A DNA stretch of 64,000 nucleotides from Gemmobacter lutimaris. Its GTDB lineage: Bacteria > Pseudomonadota > Alphaproteobacteria > Rhodobacterales > Rhodobacteraceae. The DNA is taken from NCBI RefSeq assembly GCF_003570715.1, contig NZ_QXXQ01000005.1:186001-250000 (forward strand), written 5' to 3'. The position numbers were made by a program, and so were the translations under genes. The stretch's first letter is position 1. Each line of letters opens with the position of its first letter. The notes below the pieces were generated by a model, which was not told where the DNA came from, did not search any database, and worked only from the letters and a program-made list of their open reading frames with translations. Shown here one piece after another: positions 9,397 to 17,908 of this stretch.

Positions 9397-9899
9397 TCCT
9401 TGTCGCGCTTTTGGTGCTGACCGCCTGTGTTCGCGCGCCCGAGCCTGCGCACTCTTTCCGCAACCCCGCGACGCCGATCTATTCCAGCGCGGTGCTGGAT
9501 GCGGCAAGCCTTGCGGGGCGCTGGCAGCAGGTCGGCACCTTCGGGGACAATCCCGAAGGCTGCAAAGGCGGCGCAGTCAGCTTCGGTGTGCCTGTCGGTC
9601 AGGCGCTGCCGGTGGAAGCGGACCTGTGCCTTGACGGGCAGCGCGCGCGCTATCGCGGGCAGGCCCGGCTGGTCGCGCCCGGCCGCCTGCAACTCGAAGG
9701 TGCCGTAGGTGCGCTGGCCGAGCCTTGGTGGGTGCTCTGGGCCGATGCCGACAGCCGCACGCTGGTCATCGGCACGCCTTCGGGGCGCATGGGCTTCGTG
9801 CTGGAACGCGGTGGCGTGACCTCGCCAGACCGGCTGAAGGCCGCGCGCGAGATCCTCGACTGGAACGGTTATCGCCTGGCCGGGCTTCAGATGTTCTGA
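9384..9899 (+). CDS. Lipocalin-like lipoprotein
   Basis: A 171-residue protein starting at GTG 9384 inside the end of the preceding gene. It has a lipobox LVLTAC and then the lipocalin opening motif LAGRWQQVGTF. It ends in a beta-rich region (WWVLWADADSRTLVIGTP) like Blc-type bacterial lipocalins, which sit in the outer membrane and bind lipids. The overlap with the upstream lipoprotein suggests the two act together. Confidence 0.75.
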   Translation: MSRLILVALLVLTACVRAPEPAHSFRNPATPIYSSAVLDAASLAGRWQQVGTFGDNPEGCKGGAVSFGVPVGQALPVEADLCLDGQRARYRGQARLVAPGRLQLEGAVGALAEPWWVLWADADSRTLVIGTPSGRMGFVLERGGVTSPDRLKAAREILDWNGYRLAGLQMF

Positions 9900-10750
9900 A
9901 CCCGTGCCCGCAGATCGCGCATATGCGCGGCGAAATCGCGGGCGCCCAGCATCGCCTCGCGCACCAGCCAGTCGAAATGCGCGCTGATCGTCTCGACCCG
10001 TGCACGGTCGCGGAAGGCGATGTAGTGGCGACCCAGATAGACCACGGCCAGCAGCGGGCCGAACACCGTCACCGGGGCCGAAAACACCCGCCGCGCATCG
10101 AACAGATACAGCCGCAGAGAAGGGTAAAGCTGATCCGCCAGCGCCTCGAACCGCTCGATCTGGCCCAGCCGCACATCAACGGGCAGCCCAGAGTAATAGC
10201 CGGTGCCGGTGGCAAAGGCCTCCATCTCGTGCAGGGGCAGGGCGATTTCGTAGTCCGATTGCGCCGTGCGCAGCCATGCCAGCTGGTCTTCGAAGGCGCC
10301 GATCGCCTGTTCGGCGGTGCGGCCCAGTTGCGGGCGATATTCCCATTCCACCAGCGCGCGGGTCTTCAGCATGTCGGGCAGCGTCGCCGGGACATGCCGG
10401 ATCTTGTAGCCCGCCGCCTCGCGGTGCCAGCCGAAGATCGCCTCGTCGAATAGGGCGCGCGGCGCCTCGCGCATGGTCAGTTGCGTGGCCAGCAGGTCGG
10501 CCAGCGGCTCGGGCCGCTCGGTCAGCCCCAGAAGCCAGTCGGCGCTGATCCCCAGCGCCTGCGCGCAATCGGCGGCAAGCTGGGCATTGGGCAGTCGCAC
10601 CCCATCGGCCAGAAGTTGCGAAATGGTGGAACGGTCCGCCCCGGTCGCACGCGCCAGCGCGGCCTGCGTCATCTGACGCGCGGACATGGCCTCGGCCAGT
10701 CGGGTGCGGAACAGGGCTGCGCGGTCGCGTTTGTCGATCTTTTCCATCAT
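9887..10750 (-). CDS. XRE-family transcriptional regulator
   Basis: A 287-residue protein. Residues about 17-72 are an HTH_3 domain (MTQAALARATGADRSTISQL). The C-terminal 200 residues are an unannotated alpha/beta effector-like region. Two consecutive ATG codons (10750, 10747) are possible starts. It is divergent from the desaturase gene with about 100 bp between, so it probably regulates that gene. Its 3' end overlaps the convergent lipocalin gene by 13 bp. Confidence 0.85.
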   Translation of the reverse strand: MMEKIDKRDRAALFRTRLAEAMSARQMTQAALARATGADRSTISQLLADGVRLPNAQLAADCAQALGISADWLLGLTERPEPLADLLATQLTMREAPRALFDEAIFGWHREAAGYKIRHVPATLPDMLKTRALVEWEYRPQLGRTAEQAIGAFEDQLAWLRTAQSDYEIALPLHEMEAFATGTGYYSGLPVDVRLGQIERFEALADQLYPSLRLYLFDARRVFSAPVTVFGPLLAVVYLGRHYIAFRDRARVETISAHFDWLVREAMLGARDFAAHMRDLRARVQNI

Positions 10751-10848
10751 TGGTGAATATAATCAATGATGATGACTTTGTCATGCGCATCTTCCGCATT
10801 CTCGCAGGTCGTGCCCGGTGCTAAGCCATTGAAAAAACCGGAGCCGCC

Positions 10849-11748
10849 ATGCGCCACACCCCCCGCACCGTTGAATGGATGACCCTGTCGCTGCTGGCGG
10901 CGACCTATGTGCTTTGGGCGCTGGGCACGACCTGGGCCTATGATCTGTCGCCCGTGCTGGGTGTGGTGCTGACCGGACTTGCCGTCGCTCAGTTTTCTTC
11001 GCTGCAACATGAGATGCTGCATGGACATCCCTTCCGTTCACGGCTGGCCAACGAGGCGCTGGCCTTCCCGGCGCTGAACCTGACCGTGCCCTATGGCCGC
11101 TTCCGCGACACCCATCTGGCGCATCACCACGACCCGATCCTGACTGACCCCTATGATGACCCTGAATCGAACTATTTCGACCCGGCGGTCTGGGCGCGAC
11201 TGTCCCGCCCGGCGCGCTGGCTGCTGGAGGTGAACAACACCCTCGCTGGGCGGGTGCTGCTGGGGCCGCTGATCGGCAATCTGCTGTGGCTGCGCGCCGA
11301 GGCCGGGCTCGCGTTGCGTGGCGACCGGGTGGTGATCCGCGACTGGCTGCTGCATCTGGCGGGGCTGGTGCCGGTGATCTGGTGGATCTGGGCTGCCCCG
11401 ATGACGGGCTGGGCCTATCTGGTGGCGGCCTATATCGGCCACGCCCTGCTGAAGATCCGCACCTTTCTGGAACATCGGGCGCATGAGGCTGCCCGCGCGC
11501 GCACGGTGATCATCGAAGATCGCGGCCCGCTGGCGCTGCTGTTTCTGAACAACAACCTGCATGTGGTGCATCACATGCACCCGAATGTGCCGTGGTATGA
11601 TCTGCCTGCGCTTTATCGCGCGCACCGCGATCACTATCAGCGCCGAAACGACGGCTATGTCTACCGCAGCTACGCCGAGGTATTCCGCCGTTACCTCCTG
11701 ACAGCGAAAGACCCGGTGCCCCATCCGCTTTGGCCGTTCCGGCGTTAG
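10849..11748 (+). CDS. Fatty acid desaturase/hydroxylase family membrane protein
   Basis: A 299-residue membrane di-iron enzyme. The three histidine boxes are HEMLHGH (about 54-60), HLAHHHD (about 90-96) and HVVHHMHP (about 239-246), with hydrophobic helices between them. It should introduce a double bond or hydroxyl group into an acyl chain or related lipid. The divergent XRE regulator points to lipid-responsive control. The stop overlaps the convergent NUDIX gene. Confidence 0.85.
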   Translation: MRHTPRTVEWMTLSLLAATYVLWALGTTWAYDLSPVLGVVLTGLAVAQFSSLQHEMLHGHPFRSRLANEALAFPALNLTVPYGRFRDTHLAHHHDPILTDPYDDPESNYFDPAVWARLSRPARWLLEVNNTLAGRVLLGPLIGNLLWLRAEAGLALRGDRVVIRDWLLHLAGLVPVIWWIWAAPMTGWAYLVAAYIGHALLKIRTFLEHRAHEAARARTVIIEDRGPLALLFLNNNLHVVHHMHPNVPWYDLPALYRAHRDHYQRRNDGYVYRSYAEVFRRYLLTAKDPVPHPLWPFRR

Positions 11749-12431
11749 GTGATCCGCCGGAAGGTGGGCCGGGTGCCTGAATTGTCGAAGAACGGCACAC
11801 CAGGTTGCTGCCCGCCGCGCATCAGAAGGGCGACTTCGGACAGGACGACCTCGGTGATAAAAGGCAGGTCCAGCCGCCGCACCTCGGTCAGCGAGATCCA
11901 GTGCAGATGCGAAAGCTCGTCACAGGCGGCCGAGAAATCCTCGACGTCGCCCTGAACGGCGTCTGCATCGGCAAGGAAGAAGCGCGCGTCAAAGCGGCGG
12001 GGGCGGCCGGGCGGGGTTACGGCCCGAAAGATGAAGCGAAGCCCCGAGGCATCGGGGCAAAGCCCGCGTGCCGCGAATGCCTCCCAGTCCGGGGGGGCGT
12101 CAGTCCAGATGCCGGGGCGGCCAAGGGCAAGCCCGGTTTCTTCAAACAACTCGCGGATAGCGGCTGCGGCCAGCGTTTCGGGCGTGATGCCGGTGCCATC
12201 AAGCCTTGCCCGGCAGGGCTCGGCCAGCGCGGCTGCCAGCGGCACGGCGGCATCGGTGCGGTCCACCGCGCCGCCCGGAAAGACGTATTTCGACGGCATG
12301 AAGGCGGCGCCTGCCCCACGCTGGCCCATCAGCACCTCGGGGCCATTGGTGCCCGCGCGCGTCAGAACAATGGTCGCAGCCGGACGAACCGGAACATCGG
12401 CGGCCCGGTCAGTCACTTGCGCCGAATCCAT
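11745..12431 (-). CDS. NUDIX hydrolase
   Basis: A 228-residue protein with a Nudix box GITPETLAAAAIRELFEETG at about residues 81-100, and the upstream KYVFPGGAVD strand. It resembles the NUDT19/CoA-pyrophosphatase-like group in length and layout, but the substrate is unproven. The start MDSAQVTD at 12431 lies 23 bp inside the end of the upstream DUF983 gene, suggesting translational coupling. Confidence 0.85.
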   Translation of the reverse strand: MDSAQVTDRAADVPVRPAATIVLTRAGTNGPEVLMGQRGAGAAFMPSKYVFPGGAVDRTDAAVPLAAALAEPCRARLDGTGITPETLAAAAIRELFEETGLALGRPGIWTDAPPDWEAFAARGLCPDASGLRFIFRAVTPPGRPRRFDARFFLADADAVQGDVEDFSAACDELSHLHWISLTEVRRLDLPFITEVVLSEVALLMRGGQQPGVPFFDNSGTRPTFRRIT

Positions 12432-12798
12432 GCATGCGCCGCGACCATTGCAGCGCAACGAAGGCGCCCTTGACGCGAGGTAACAGCCAGAGCGTCATCG
12501 CAACCGCAAGGACCGAGAAGATCGACACAAGGATCAGCGGATCGGGCCGCCATTGCACAAAGGCCCATAGCAGCGCCGGCCCCATGATATGCCCGACGAT
12601 CAGAATGGTGATATAGGCTGGCCCGTCATCGGCGCGCTGGTGATGCAGCGCCTCGTGGCAGACGGGGCAGCTTTCACGCACCGTCAGATAGCCGCGCAGC
12701 ACCGGCCCCGCCCCGCAATTTGGGCAGCGCCGACGCCAGCCGCGCACGAGTGCGGGCCACAGCGGGCGGTCGTCTTCGGTCTGCGCCAAAGTGGTCAT
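12409..12798 (-). CDS. DUF983 membrane protein
   Basis: A 129-residue protein with a zinc-ribbon-like N-terminal half (CPNCG and CPVCH, residues about 25-48), followed by two transmembrane helices (ITILIVGHIMGPALLWAFV and PLILVSIFSVLAVAMTLWLL). This is the DUF983 architecture common in alphaproteobacteria. Function is not established. It is cotranscribed with the overlapping NUDIX gene. Confidence 0.88.
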   Translation of the reverse strand: MTTLAQTEDDRPLWPALVRGWRRRCPNCGAGPVLRGYLTVRESCPVCHEALHHQRADDGPAYITILIVGHIMGPALLWAFVQWRPDPLILVSIFSVLAVAMTLWLLPRVKGAFVALQWSRRMHGFGASD

Positions 12799-13031
12799 CG
12801 GTCAACCTCGGGTCATGATCTGGGTCTGGGATCGGCGCAGCATAGGCGGGTGCAGGGGGCGGGGGCAAGGCCCGCTCCAAACATGCGCCGGAAAGTCGCA
12901 TTTAACGCGGCTCACGCCTCTGTGACGGAAAGTGAGCGGTTGAGGCGACGGAAACCCCGCGCCTAGTCGTTTGACTGGCATGACGGTGGCGCCATGCAGA
13001 GGCGGCCCACCCGACAGACAGGAGATTGAAG

Positions 13032-13682
13032 ATGCAGAAACGCACCCTTGTTTATACCGCTACCCTTGCCGCGATCCTCGCCGGGGGGCTTGGCTCTGCC
13101 GCGATGGCCGACCGTATGCGCGATCATGGTGGCATGGGGCCGATGGGCATGATGATGCAGGATGGGCCGATGTTCGACTTCGACAAGGTCGATACCGACA
13201 AGGACGGCAAGATCACCCCCGAGGAATTCGCCGCCGCCCGCGCCGCCCGCATTGCGGAGCTGGATGCCGACAAGGATGGCAAGATCAGCACTGACGAGCT
13301 GGTGGCCATGCGGATGCGCGGAGCGGAAGACCGCATCCGCGCGCAGGTCGGCCAGATGATGCAGCGTATGGATGCGGACGGCGACGGCGTGCTGACGGCG
13401 GCCGAGGTGCTGGCGATGCCGGGGCCGGGGCCGCAGATGCTCGCCCGCGTCGATACCGATGGTGATGGCGCAGTGAGCAAGGCCGAGGCCGAGGCGGCGC
13501 GTGACCGCATGATGGCCCGGATGGGCGATCACGGGCAGGGCCGCAGCCATCGTGACCACGGCAAGGGCGGTCACGGCAAGGATGGGCATGGCAAGGGGGG
13601 CCATGGACAGAAGGGCCAGGGCGGCATGGGGCAAGGTGGCAAGCCGATGATGCCGCCGCCCGAGGAAGGCGCTGGCAATTAA
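13032..13682 (+). CDS. Secreted EF-hand calcium-binding protein with His/Gly-rich tail
   Basis: A 216-residue exported protein. After a signal peptide (LAAILAGGLGSAAMA) come four EF-hand loops, DTDKDGKITPEE, DADKDGKISTDE, DADGDGVLTAAE and DTDGDGAVSKAE. The C-terminal 55 residues are repeats of His, Gly and Lys that could bind transition metals. The start ATG 13032 is seven bases after AGGAG; an upstream TTG at 13026 is too close. A terminator-like palindrome separates it from the sigma-factor operon, which encodes a metal-sensor-like protein. Confidence 0.88.
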   Translation: MQKRTLVYTATLAAILAGGLGSAAMADRMRDHGGMGPMGMMMQDGPMFDFDKVDTDKDGKITPEEFAAARAARIAELDADKDGKISTDELVAMRMRGAEDRIRAQVGQMMQRMDADGDGVLTAAEVLAMPGPGPQMLARVDTDGDGAVSKAEAEAARDRMMARMGDHGQGRSHRDHGKGGHGKDGHGKGGHGQKGQGGMGQGGKPMMPPPEEGAGN

Positions 13683-13697
13683 CGAGTGAGCATTGGG

Positions 13698-13717
13698 GAC
13701 GCGGCAATTGCCGCGTC
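13698..13717 (+). terminator. 20-bp palindrome after the EF-hand gene
   Basis: GACGCGGCAA at 13698-13707 is followed immediately by its exact reverse complement at 13708-13717, 16 bp past the stop. The T-tract is poor (CTCCGTTTC), so termination is plausible but perhaps incomplete. Confidence 0.55.
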
Positions 13718-13745
13718 TCCGTTTCGCGGATAACACCCGTTCAGG

Positions 13746-14351
13746 ATGCCGATGCCTCTTGATGCCACCTCAGACCTGCCCGATGCGGATCTGCTTGCCC
13801 GGTATGCGGCAGGCGACCGGGCGGCTGCGCGGGCGCTGACCCTGCGGTTCACCCCGCGCGTCCTTGGCTATGCCACCCGCCTTCTGGGAGATCGGGCCGA
13901 AGCCGAGGATGTGACGCAGGAGGCGATGCTGCGGCTCTGGCGCATCGCCCCTGACTGGCGGCCGGACGAGGCGAAGGTGGGCACATGGCTCTATCGGGTG
14001 GTCACCAATCTGGTGACAGATCGCTTGCGGGCGCGGGCGCGCAGGCCGGTGGATCTGCCGGATACCGTGCCGGAAGTAGCGGATGATGCCCCCGGCGCGG
14101 CTGCGGCAATGATGCAGCGCGACCGGATGGCCGCGCTGGATCTGGCCTTGGCATCCCTGCCCGAGCGGCAGCGTCAGGCGGTGGTGCTGCGCCATCTGGA
14201 AGGGCTTGCGAACCCCGAGATTGCCGCAATCATGGGCATCGGGGTCGAGGCGGTGGAAAGTCTGACCGCGCGGGGCAAACGCACCCTCGCGGCAGCATTG
14301 TCAGGCCAGCGGACCGCGCTGGGCTATGAGGATGAGGAGACCGGGACATGA
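13746..14351 (+). CDS. RNA polymerase sigma factor, ECF family
   Basis: A 201-residue protein with region 2 (DRAEAEDVTQEAMLRLWRIA, core and -10 binding) and region 4 (LASLPERQRQAVVLRHLEGL followed by an HTH). Linker features fit ECF sigma factors. Its stop overlaps the next start as ATGA, so it is cotranscribed with a one-TM protein that is probably its anti-sigma factor and with a CnrX/CpxP-like periplasmic protein. Confidence 0.92.
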   Translation: MPMPLDATSDLPDADLLARYAAGDRAAARALTLRFTPRVLGYATRLLGDRAEAEDVTQEAMLRLWRIAPDWRPDEAKVGTWLYRVVTNLVTDRLRARARRPVDLPDTVPEVADDAPGAAAAMMQRDRMAALDLALASLPERQRQAVVLRHLEGLANPEIAAIMGIGVEAVESLTARGKRTLAAALSGQRTALGYEDEETGT

Positions 14352-14734
14352 GTGTCAGGCTTCGGGAAGATGCGGATATGATGGCCGAAGGGCTGGACAG
14401 CCTGTTTGACGCGGCGCGAGCCGCGACGCCGCCCGATGCCTCTGGCCTGATGGCGCGGGTTCTGGCGGATGCCTATGTGGAACAGGATGCGCGCGCTGCG
14501 CAGGTCATGCCTTCTGCACCGGCGCGCAAGGGCTGGCGCACGGCGCTGGTGGCGCTGCTGTCACCCGGCAATGGCCGGGCGGCGGCCGGGCTGTTGGCCG
14601 CGACACTGGCGGGGGTCTGGATCGGCTTCGTGCAGCCCGCGCCGGTCGCGGGTGTGTCGCAGGCGCTTGAACCCGTGTCGGTGGATGTGGTCGAACTGAT
14701 CCCCGACCTTGATACCTGGCTGGCGGAGGGCTGA
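14348..14734 (+). CDS. Putative anti-sigma factor, single transmembrane helix
   Basis: A 128-residue protein with an acidic, helical N-terminal cytoplasmic part (about 1-75), one membrane helix (GLLAATLAGVWIGFV) and a short periplasmic tail. No zinc-binding motif is visible. The anti-sigma role is inferred from its ATGA overlap with the ECF sigma gene and its topology. Confidence 0.65.
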   Translation: MSVRLREDADMMAEGLDSLFDAARAATPPDASGLMARVLADAYVEQDARAAQVMPSAPARKGWRTALVALLSPGNGRAAAGLLAATLAGVWIGFVQPAPVAGVSQALEPVSVDVVELIPDLDTWLAEG

Positions 14735-14738
14735 GCCG

Positions 14739-15260
14739 ATGACGACGACCCCTGACGCGGCACCGTCCGAAACCCGCCGCACACGGCGCTGGAAACTTGC
14801 CTTCTTCGCGTCCCTGGCGGTCAACCTGATGGTTGCGGGCATCGTGGGCGGGGCTCTGCTGAAAGACCCGCATGATCGGCGCGCAGAGGTGCGCGACCTT
14901 GGATTTGGCCCGTTCACCGATGCGCTGAGCGATGCGGACCGCAATGCGTTGCGCAAATCATTCCGCGAACGCAGGCCGGATTTTCGTGCCGCCCGTGTGC
15001 AGATGCGGGCTGACATGTCCGAAATGCTGTCGGCATTGCGGGCCGAGCCTTTTGATCCCGTCCGCCTGTCGCAGGCCTTTGATACCCAGCAGGCGCGTCT
15101 GGCAGATCATCTGAAGCTTGGTCAGGATCTGATGCGCGACCGGCTTGCCGCCATGACCGATGCAGAACGCCATGCCTTTGCCGACCGGCTGGAACAACGG
15201 ATCACGCGGTTGCGCCCGCCGCGCGACGAGCGCAAGGGCGGGCAAGACGACAACCACTGA
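14739..15260 (+). CDS. Periplasmic heavy-metal-sensor-like protein (CnrX/CpxP type)
   Basis: A 173-residue protein anchored by an N-terminal helix (LAFFASLAVNLMVAGIVGGAL). The helical periplasmic domain contains DADRNALRKSFRERRPDFRA and later DAERHAFADRLEQRI, like the Spy/CpxP/CnrX hairpin fold. Starting 4 bp after the putative anti-sigma gene, it probably supplies the periplasmic input of the ECF system. The actual ligand is unknown. Confidence 0.75.
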   Translation: MTTTPDAAPSETRRTRRWKLAFFASLAVNLMVAGIVGGALLKDPHDRRAEVRDLGFGPFTDALSDADRNALRKSFRERRPDFRAARVQMRADMSEMLSALRAEPFDPVRLSQAFDTQQARLADHLKLGQDLMRDRLAAMTDAERHAFADRLEQRITRLRPPRDERKGGQDDNH

Positions 15261-15280
15261 TCCCGCCAGCCCCGGCTGGA

Positions 15281-16660
15281 TCACGCGGCATTGCAGCTTT
15301 GGATCACCTGATTGCGGCCGCGCGATTTGGCACAAAGCAGTGCCCGATCCGCAAGGCCCACCAGATCGGCGGCGGGAATGGTGTCTGACGCCGCGAGTTG
15401 CACCGCCAGTCCGATGGAAATGGTGACCTGCAACGCCTGCCCCCCTGACAGAATGATCGGCGGTTTCTCGATCGCGTGGCGCAACCGCTCGGCGGTCTGG
15501 CAGGCTTCTGCGGTTCCGGTCTCGGGCAGGGCTACCAGAAATTCTTCGCCGCCGATACGGGCCACAAGATCGGATGGGCGCAGGTTGGCGGACAACCGCT
15601 TCGCCACCTCGACGAGAACGGTATCGCCCGCGGCATGGCCCCATTGGTCATTTACGGTCTTGAAGCGGTCGAGGTCGATGACCATGACCGCAAATGCGGT
15701 GCCGCCGCTATGGGCGCGCTCGGCAATGGCGGCAAGGCGGGGCTGGGCATAGCGGCGATTGTAAAGCCCGGTCAGAGGATCGGTGACCGCGAGGCGCAGG
15801 CCATCCTGCACCGAATCGCGCAGCCGGTCGCCGTTGCGCTTGCGCCGCAGCAGGGATTGCAGCCTGAAGGCGAGTTCTTCGCCCGGAAGGTCGAAGGGCA
15901 GGGCGGCATTTGCGCCCATGTCGTAGGCGATGGCCATTTCGGCAGGGCGCATCCTTTCACCGATCAGAACCATGGCGCTATGCCGCGCGCTGCGGCGTGT
16001 CCGCAGGTCGGACATTAGGCGCAAACCGCCCCCCGCGCCGCCGATGTCGGTGTCCAGCACAAACGCATCGGCGGCCAACCCCTCTGCCGTGGCATTCAGC
16101 ACCTCGTCTCGGCCCATGCACCGCACCTCGGCCCCCGACCGGCCTGCAAGTTGCCTGCGCAGGCGCAGGGCCTGTTCGGGGCGTTCGGTGACAATGATGA
16201 CAAGTCCCTGCCGGTCAAAACCTGCGGGGGCCTCGGCCAGACCCAGCACCTGCAGGGCCTGTTCACGGTGGCCCAGTTCCTCTGCCGTTTCGCGCAGGCG
16301 CAGAAGATTGCGCAACCGTGCCATCAGAACCTGATCGTCCAGCGGCTTGGTCAGGCAATCTTCTGCCCCCGCCCGCAGCGCAGCCATGCGCAGCCCGGAA
16401 TCGGCTGCCGCCGCCAGCATCAGCACCGGAATATCCACCGTGGCCGGATCCCTGCGCAAACCTTCCAGCACCGCAAGGCCGGTCATGTCGCCCAGATCGG
16501 CATCCAGAAGGATTGCATCGGGTTTCGCCTCGCGGGCTAGGGCGAGGCAGCTTTGCCCATCACCGGCCAGCAGAGGCTGGTAGCAGGCCGCCGCCAGCTT
16601 CACCTTGAAGACGATGCGATTGGTGGCCACGTCATCCGCGATGAGAATTTTGCCGACCAT
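15281..16660 (-). CDS. pleD: PleD-like response regulator diguanylate cyclase (REC-REC-GGDEF)
   Basis: A 459-residue protein. REC1 (about 1-120) has ADDVATN, phospho-acceptor Asp in ILLDADLGD, and Lys in LTKPLD. REC2 (about 150-275) is more divergent. The C-terminal GGDEF domain has DPLTGLYNRRY, DLDRFKTVND and the active site GGEEF near residue 374. It should make cyclic di-GMP on phosphorylation. The start MVGKILIADD at 16660 follows GGAGAAGG. The divergent DUF3572 gene matches the alphaproteobacterial divK-pleD neighbourhood, but no divK is present. Confidence 0.9.
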   Translation of the reverse strand: MVGKILIADDVATNRIVFKVKLAAACYQPLLAGDGQSCLALAREAKPDAILLDADLGDMTGLAVLEGLRRDPATVDIPVLMLAAAADSGLRMAALRAGAEDCLTKPLDDQVLMARLRNLLRLRETAEELGHREQALQVLGLAEAPAGFDRQGLVIIVTERPEQALRLRRQLAGRSGAEVRCMGRDEVLNATAEGLAADAFVLDTDIGGAGGGLRLMSDLRTRRSARHSAMVLIGERMRPAEMAIAYDMGANAALPFDLPGEELAFRLQSLLRRKRNGDRLRDSVQDGLRLAVTDPLTGLYNRRYAQPRLAAIAERAHSGGTAFAVMVIDLDRFKTVNDQWGHAAGDTVLVEVAKRLSANLRPSDLVARIGGEEFLVALPETGTAEACQTAERLRHAIEKPPIILSGGQALQVTISIGLAVQLAASDTIPAADLVGLADRALLCAKSRGRNQVIQSCNAA

Positions 16661-16789
16661 TGCCTTCTCCGCCGCCGTCATCGTTCCCTGATCGACAGTG
16701 TTCCGCGAGATGGTTAAGAAATCATTGCCAGATGTTCACTCTTTTGGGGCAAAGCACGAAATGTCGCATCTTGAAATGGAGTTTTTCCG

Positions 16790-17071
16790 GTGATCGCGCG
16801 CGAGGCCGCCGAAACTCTGGCCATCCGCGCGCTGGGCTGGCTGGTGTCGCAGGAAGAGTTGTTGCCGGGTTTTCTGGCCGCGACAGGCAGCGCCCCGGCA
16901 GATCTGCCCGCGAGGGTTGCCGACCCCGAATTTCTGGCGGCGGTCATGGATTTTCTGCTGGCCGAAGATGCGATGGTCGTGGCTTTCTGCGAGTCGGCTG
17001 GGCTGCCATATGAGGCCCCCATGCAGGCGCGGGCGGCCTTGCCGGGCGGCGATCTGCCCCACTGGACTTGA
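16790..17071 (+). CDS. DUF3572 protein
   Basis: A 93-residue protein starting at GTG 16790. The ALGWLVSQEELLPGFLAATG and VMDFLLAEDAMVVAFCESAG segments are typical of DUF3572, a small helical alphaproteobacterial family often found next to divK/pleD. No biochemical function is established. Confidence 0.85.
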   Translation: MIAREAAETLAIRALGWLVSQEELLPGFLAATGSAPADLPARVADPEFLAAVMDFLLAEDAMVVAFCESAGLPYEAPMQARAALPGGDLPHWT

Positions 17072-17103
17072 TGGCGCTGGTTGCGCAGGGAGAAGGCGAT
17101 TAC

Positions 17104-17811
17104 ATGATCGACGCGCTCATCTTTGACAAGGACGGCACGCTGTTCGATTTCCGGCAAAGCTGGGGGGCTTGGGCGGCGCGGCTTCTGGCCGAACTGGAGC
17201 CCGATGCCGACCGCCGCGCGGTCTTGGCGCAGGCCATCGGTTTTGATGCGGCCCGGATGGATTTCGCGCCAGACAGCCCGGTCATTGCGGCCACTGCGCC
17301 CGAAATCGCCGAAGCGATGCTGCCGCATCTGGCGCCCGAGGCCGCAGGCAGCCTTGTGGACCGGATGAACCTTCTGGCAGCGGAGGCCCCGACGGTCGAG
17401 GCGGTGCCGCTGGTGCCGCTGTTCACTTCGCTGAAGGCGCGCGGGTTGAAGATCGGGCTGGCGACCAATGACACCGAAACCCCGGCACGGACACATCTGC
17501 GCAATCACGGTGTGCTGGACCTGTTCGATTTCGTGGCCGGATATGATTCCGGCTATGGTGGCAAACCTGCTCCGGGGCAGCTGCTGGCCTTTGCGCAACA
17601 TCTGGGGCTGCATCCGGCGCGCATCGCCATGGTGGGCGACAGTCGGCATGACATGGAGGCCGGGCGGGCGGCGGGCATGACTTGCATCGCCGTTCTGACG
17701 GGCATCGCCCTGCATGACGAACTTGCACCGCATGCCGATCTGGTGCTGGATCATATCGGTGCGCTTCCGGGCTGGCTGGACAGCCTTCCGGTGGAGACGC
17801 CGGGGCGGTAG
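17104..17811 (+). CDS. HAD-superfamily phosphatase, phosphoglycolate-phosphatase-like
   Basis: A 235-residue protein with the HAD nucleophile motif FDKDGTLFD (residues about 6-14), motif II Thr in LATND, a Lys in YGGKPAPG and motif IV GDSRHDMEAG. A helical C1 cap lies between motifs I and II. It likely dephosphorylates a small phosphometabolite; Gph-like assignment is by similarity only. ATG 17104 follows GGAGAAGG at good spacing. Confidence 0.82.
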   Translation: MIDALIFDKDGTLFDFRQSWGAWAARLLAELEPDADRRAVLAQAIGFDAARMDFAPDSPVIAATAPEIAEAMLPHLAPEAAGSLVDRMNLLAAEAPTVEAVPLVPLFTSLKARGLKIGLATNDTETPARTHLRNHGVLDLFDFVAGYDSGYGGKPAPGQLLAFAQHLGLHPARIAMVGDSRHDMEAGRAAGMTCIAVLTGIALHDELAPHADLVLDHIGALPGWLDSLPVETPGR

Positions 17812-17908
17812 CCAAAAAACGACACAAACCTGTCGCGTGCGTTGTCCGCCTGGGGCTTCGCTTTCGGCCATTCTGGCACGAAGCGGAATCTCAGCATGGA
17901 GAACGGGC

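Noticed and set aside
12963-13736. A 257-codon minus-strand frame opposite the EF-hand gene
   Set aside because: His/Arg/Ala-rich shadow of the EF-hand and His/Gly repeat coding sequence.
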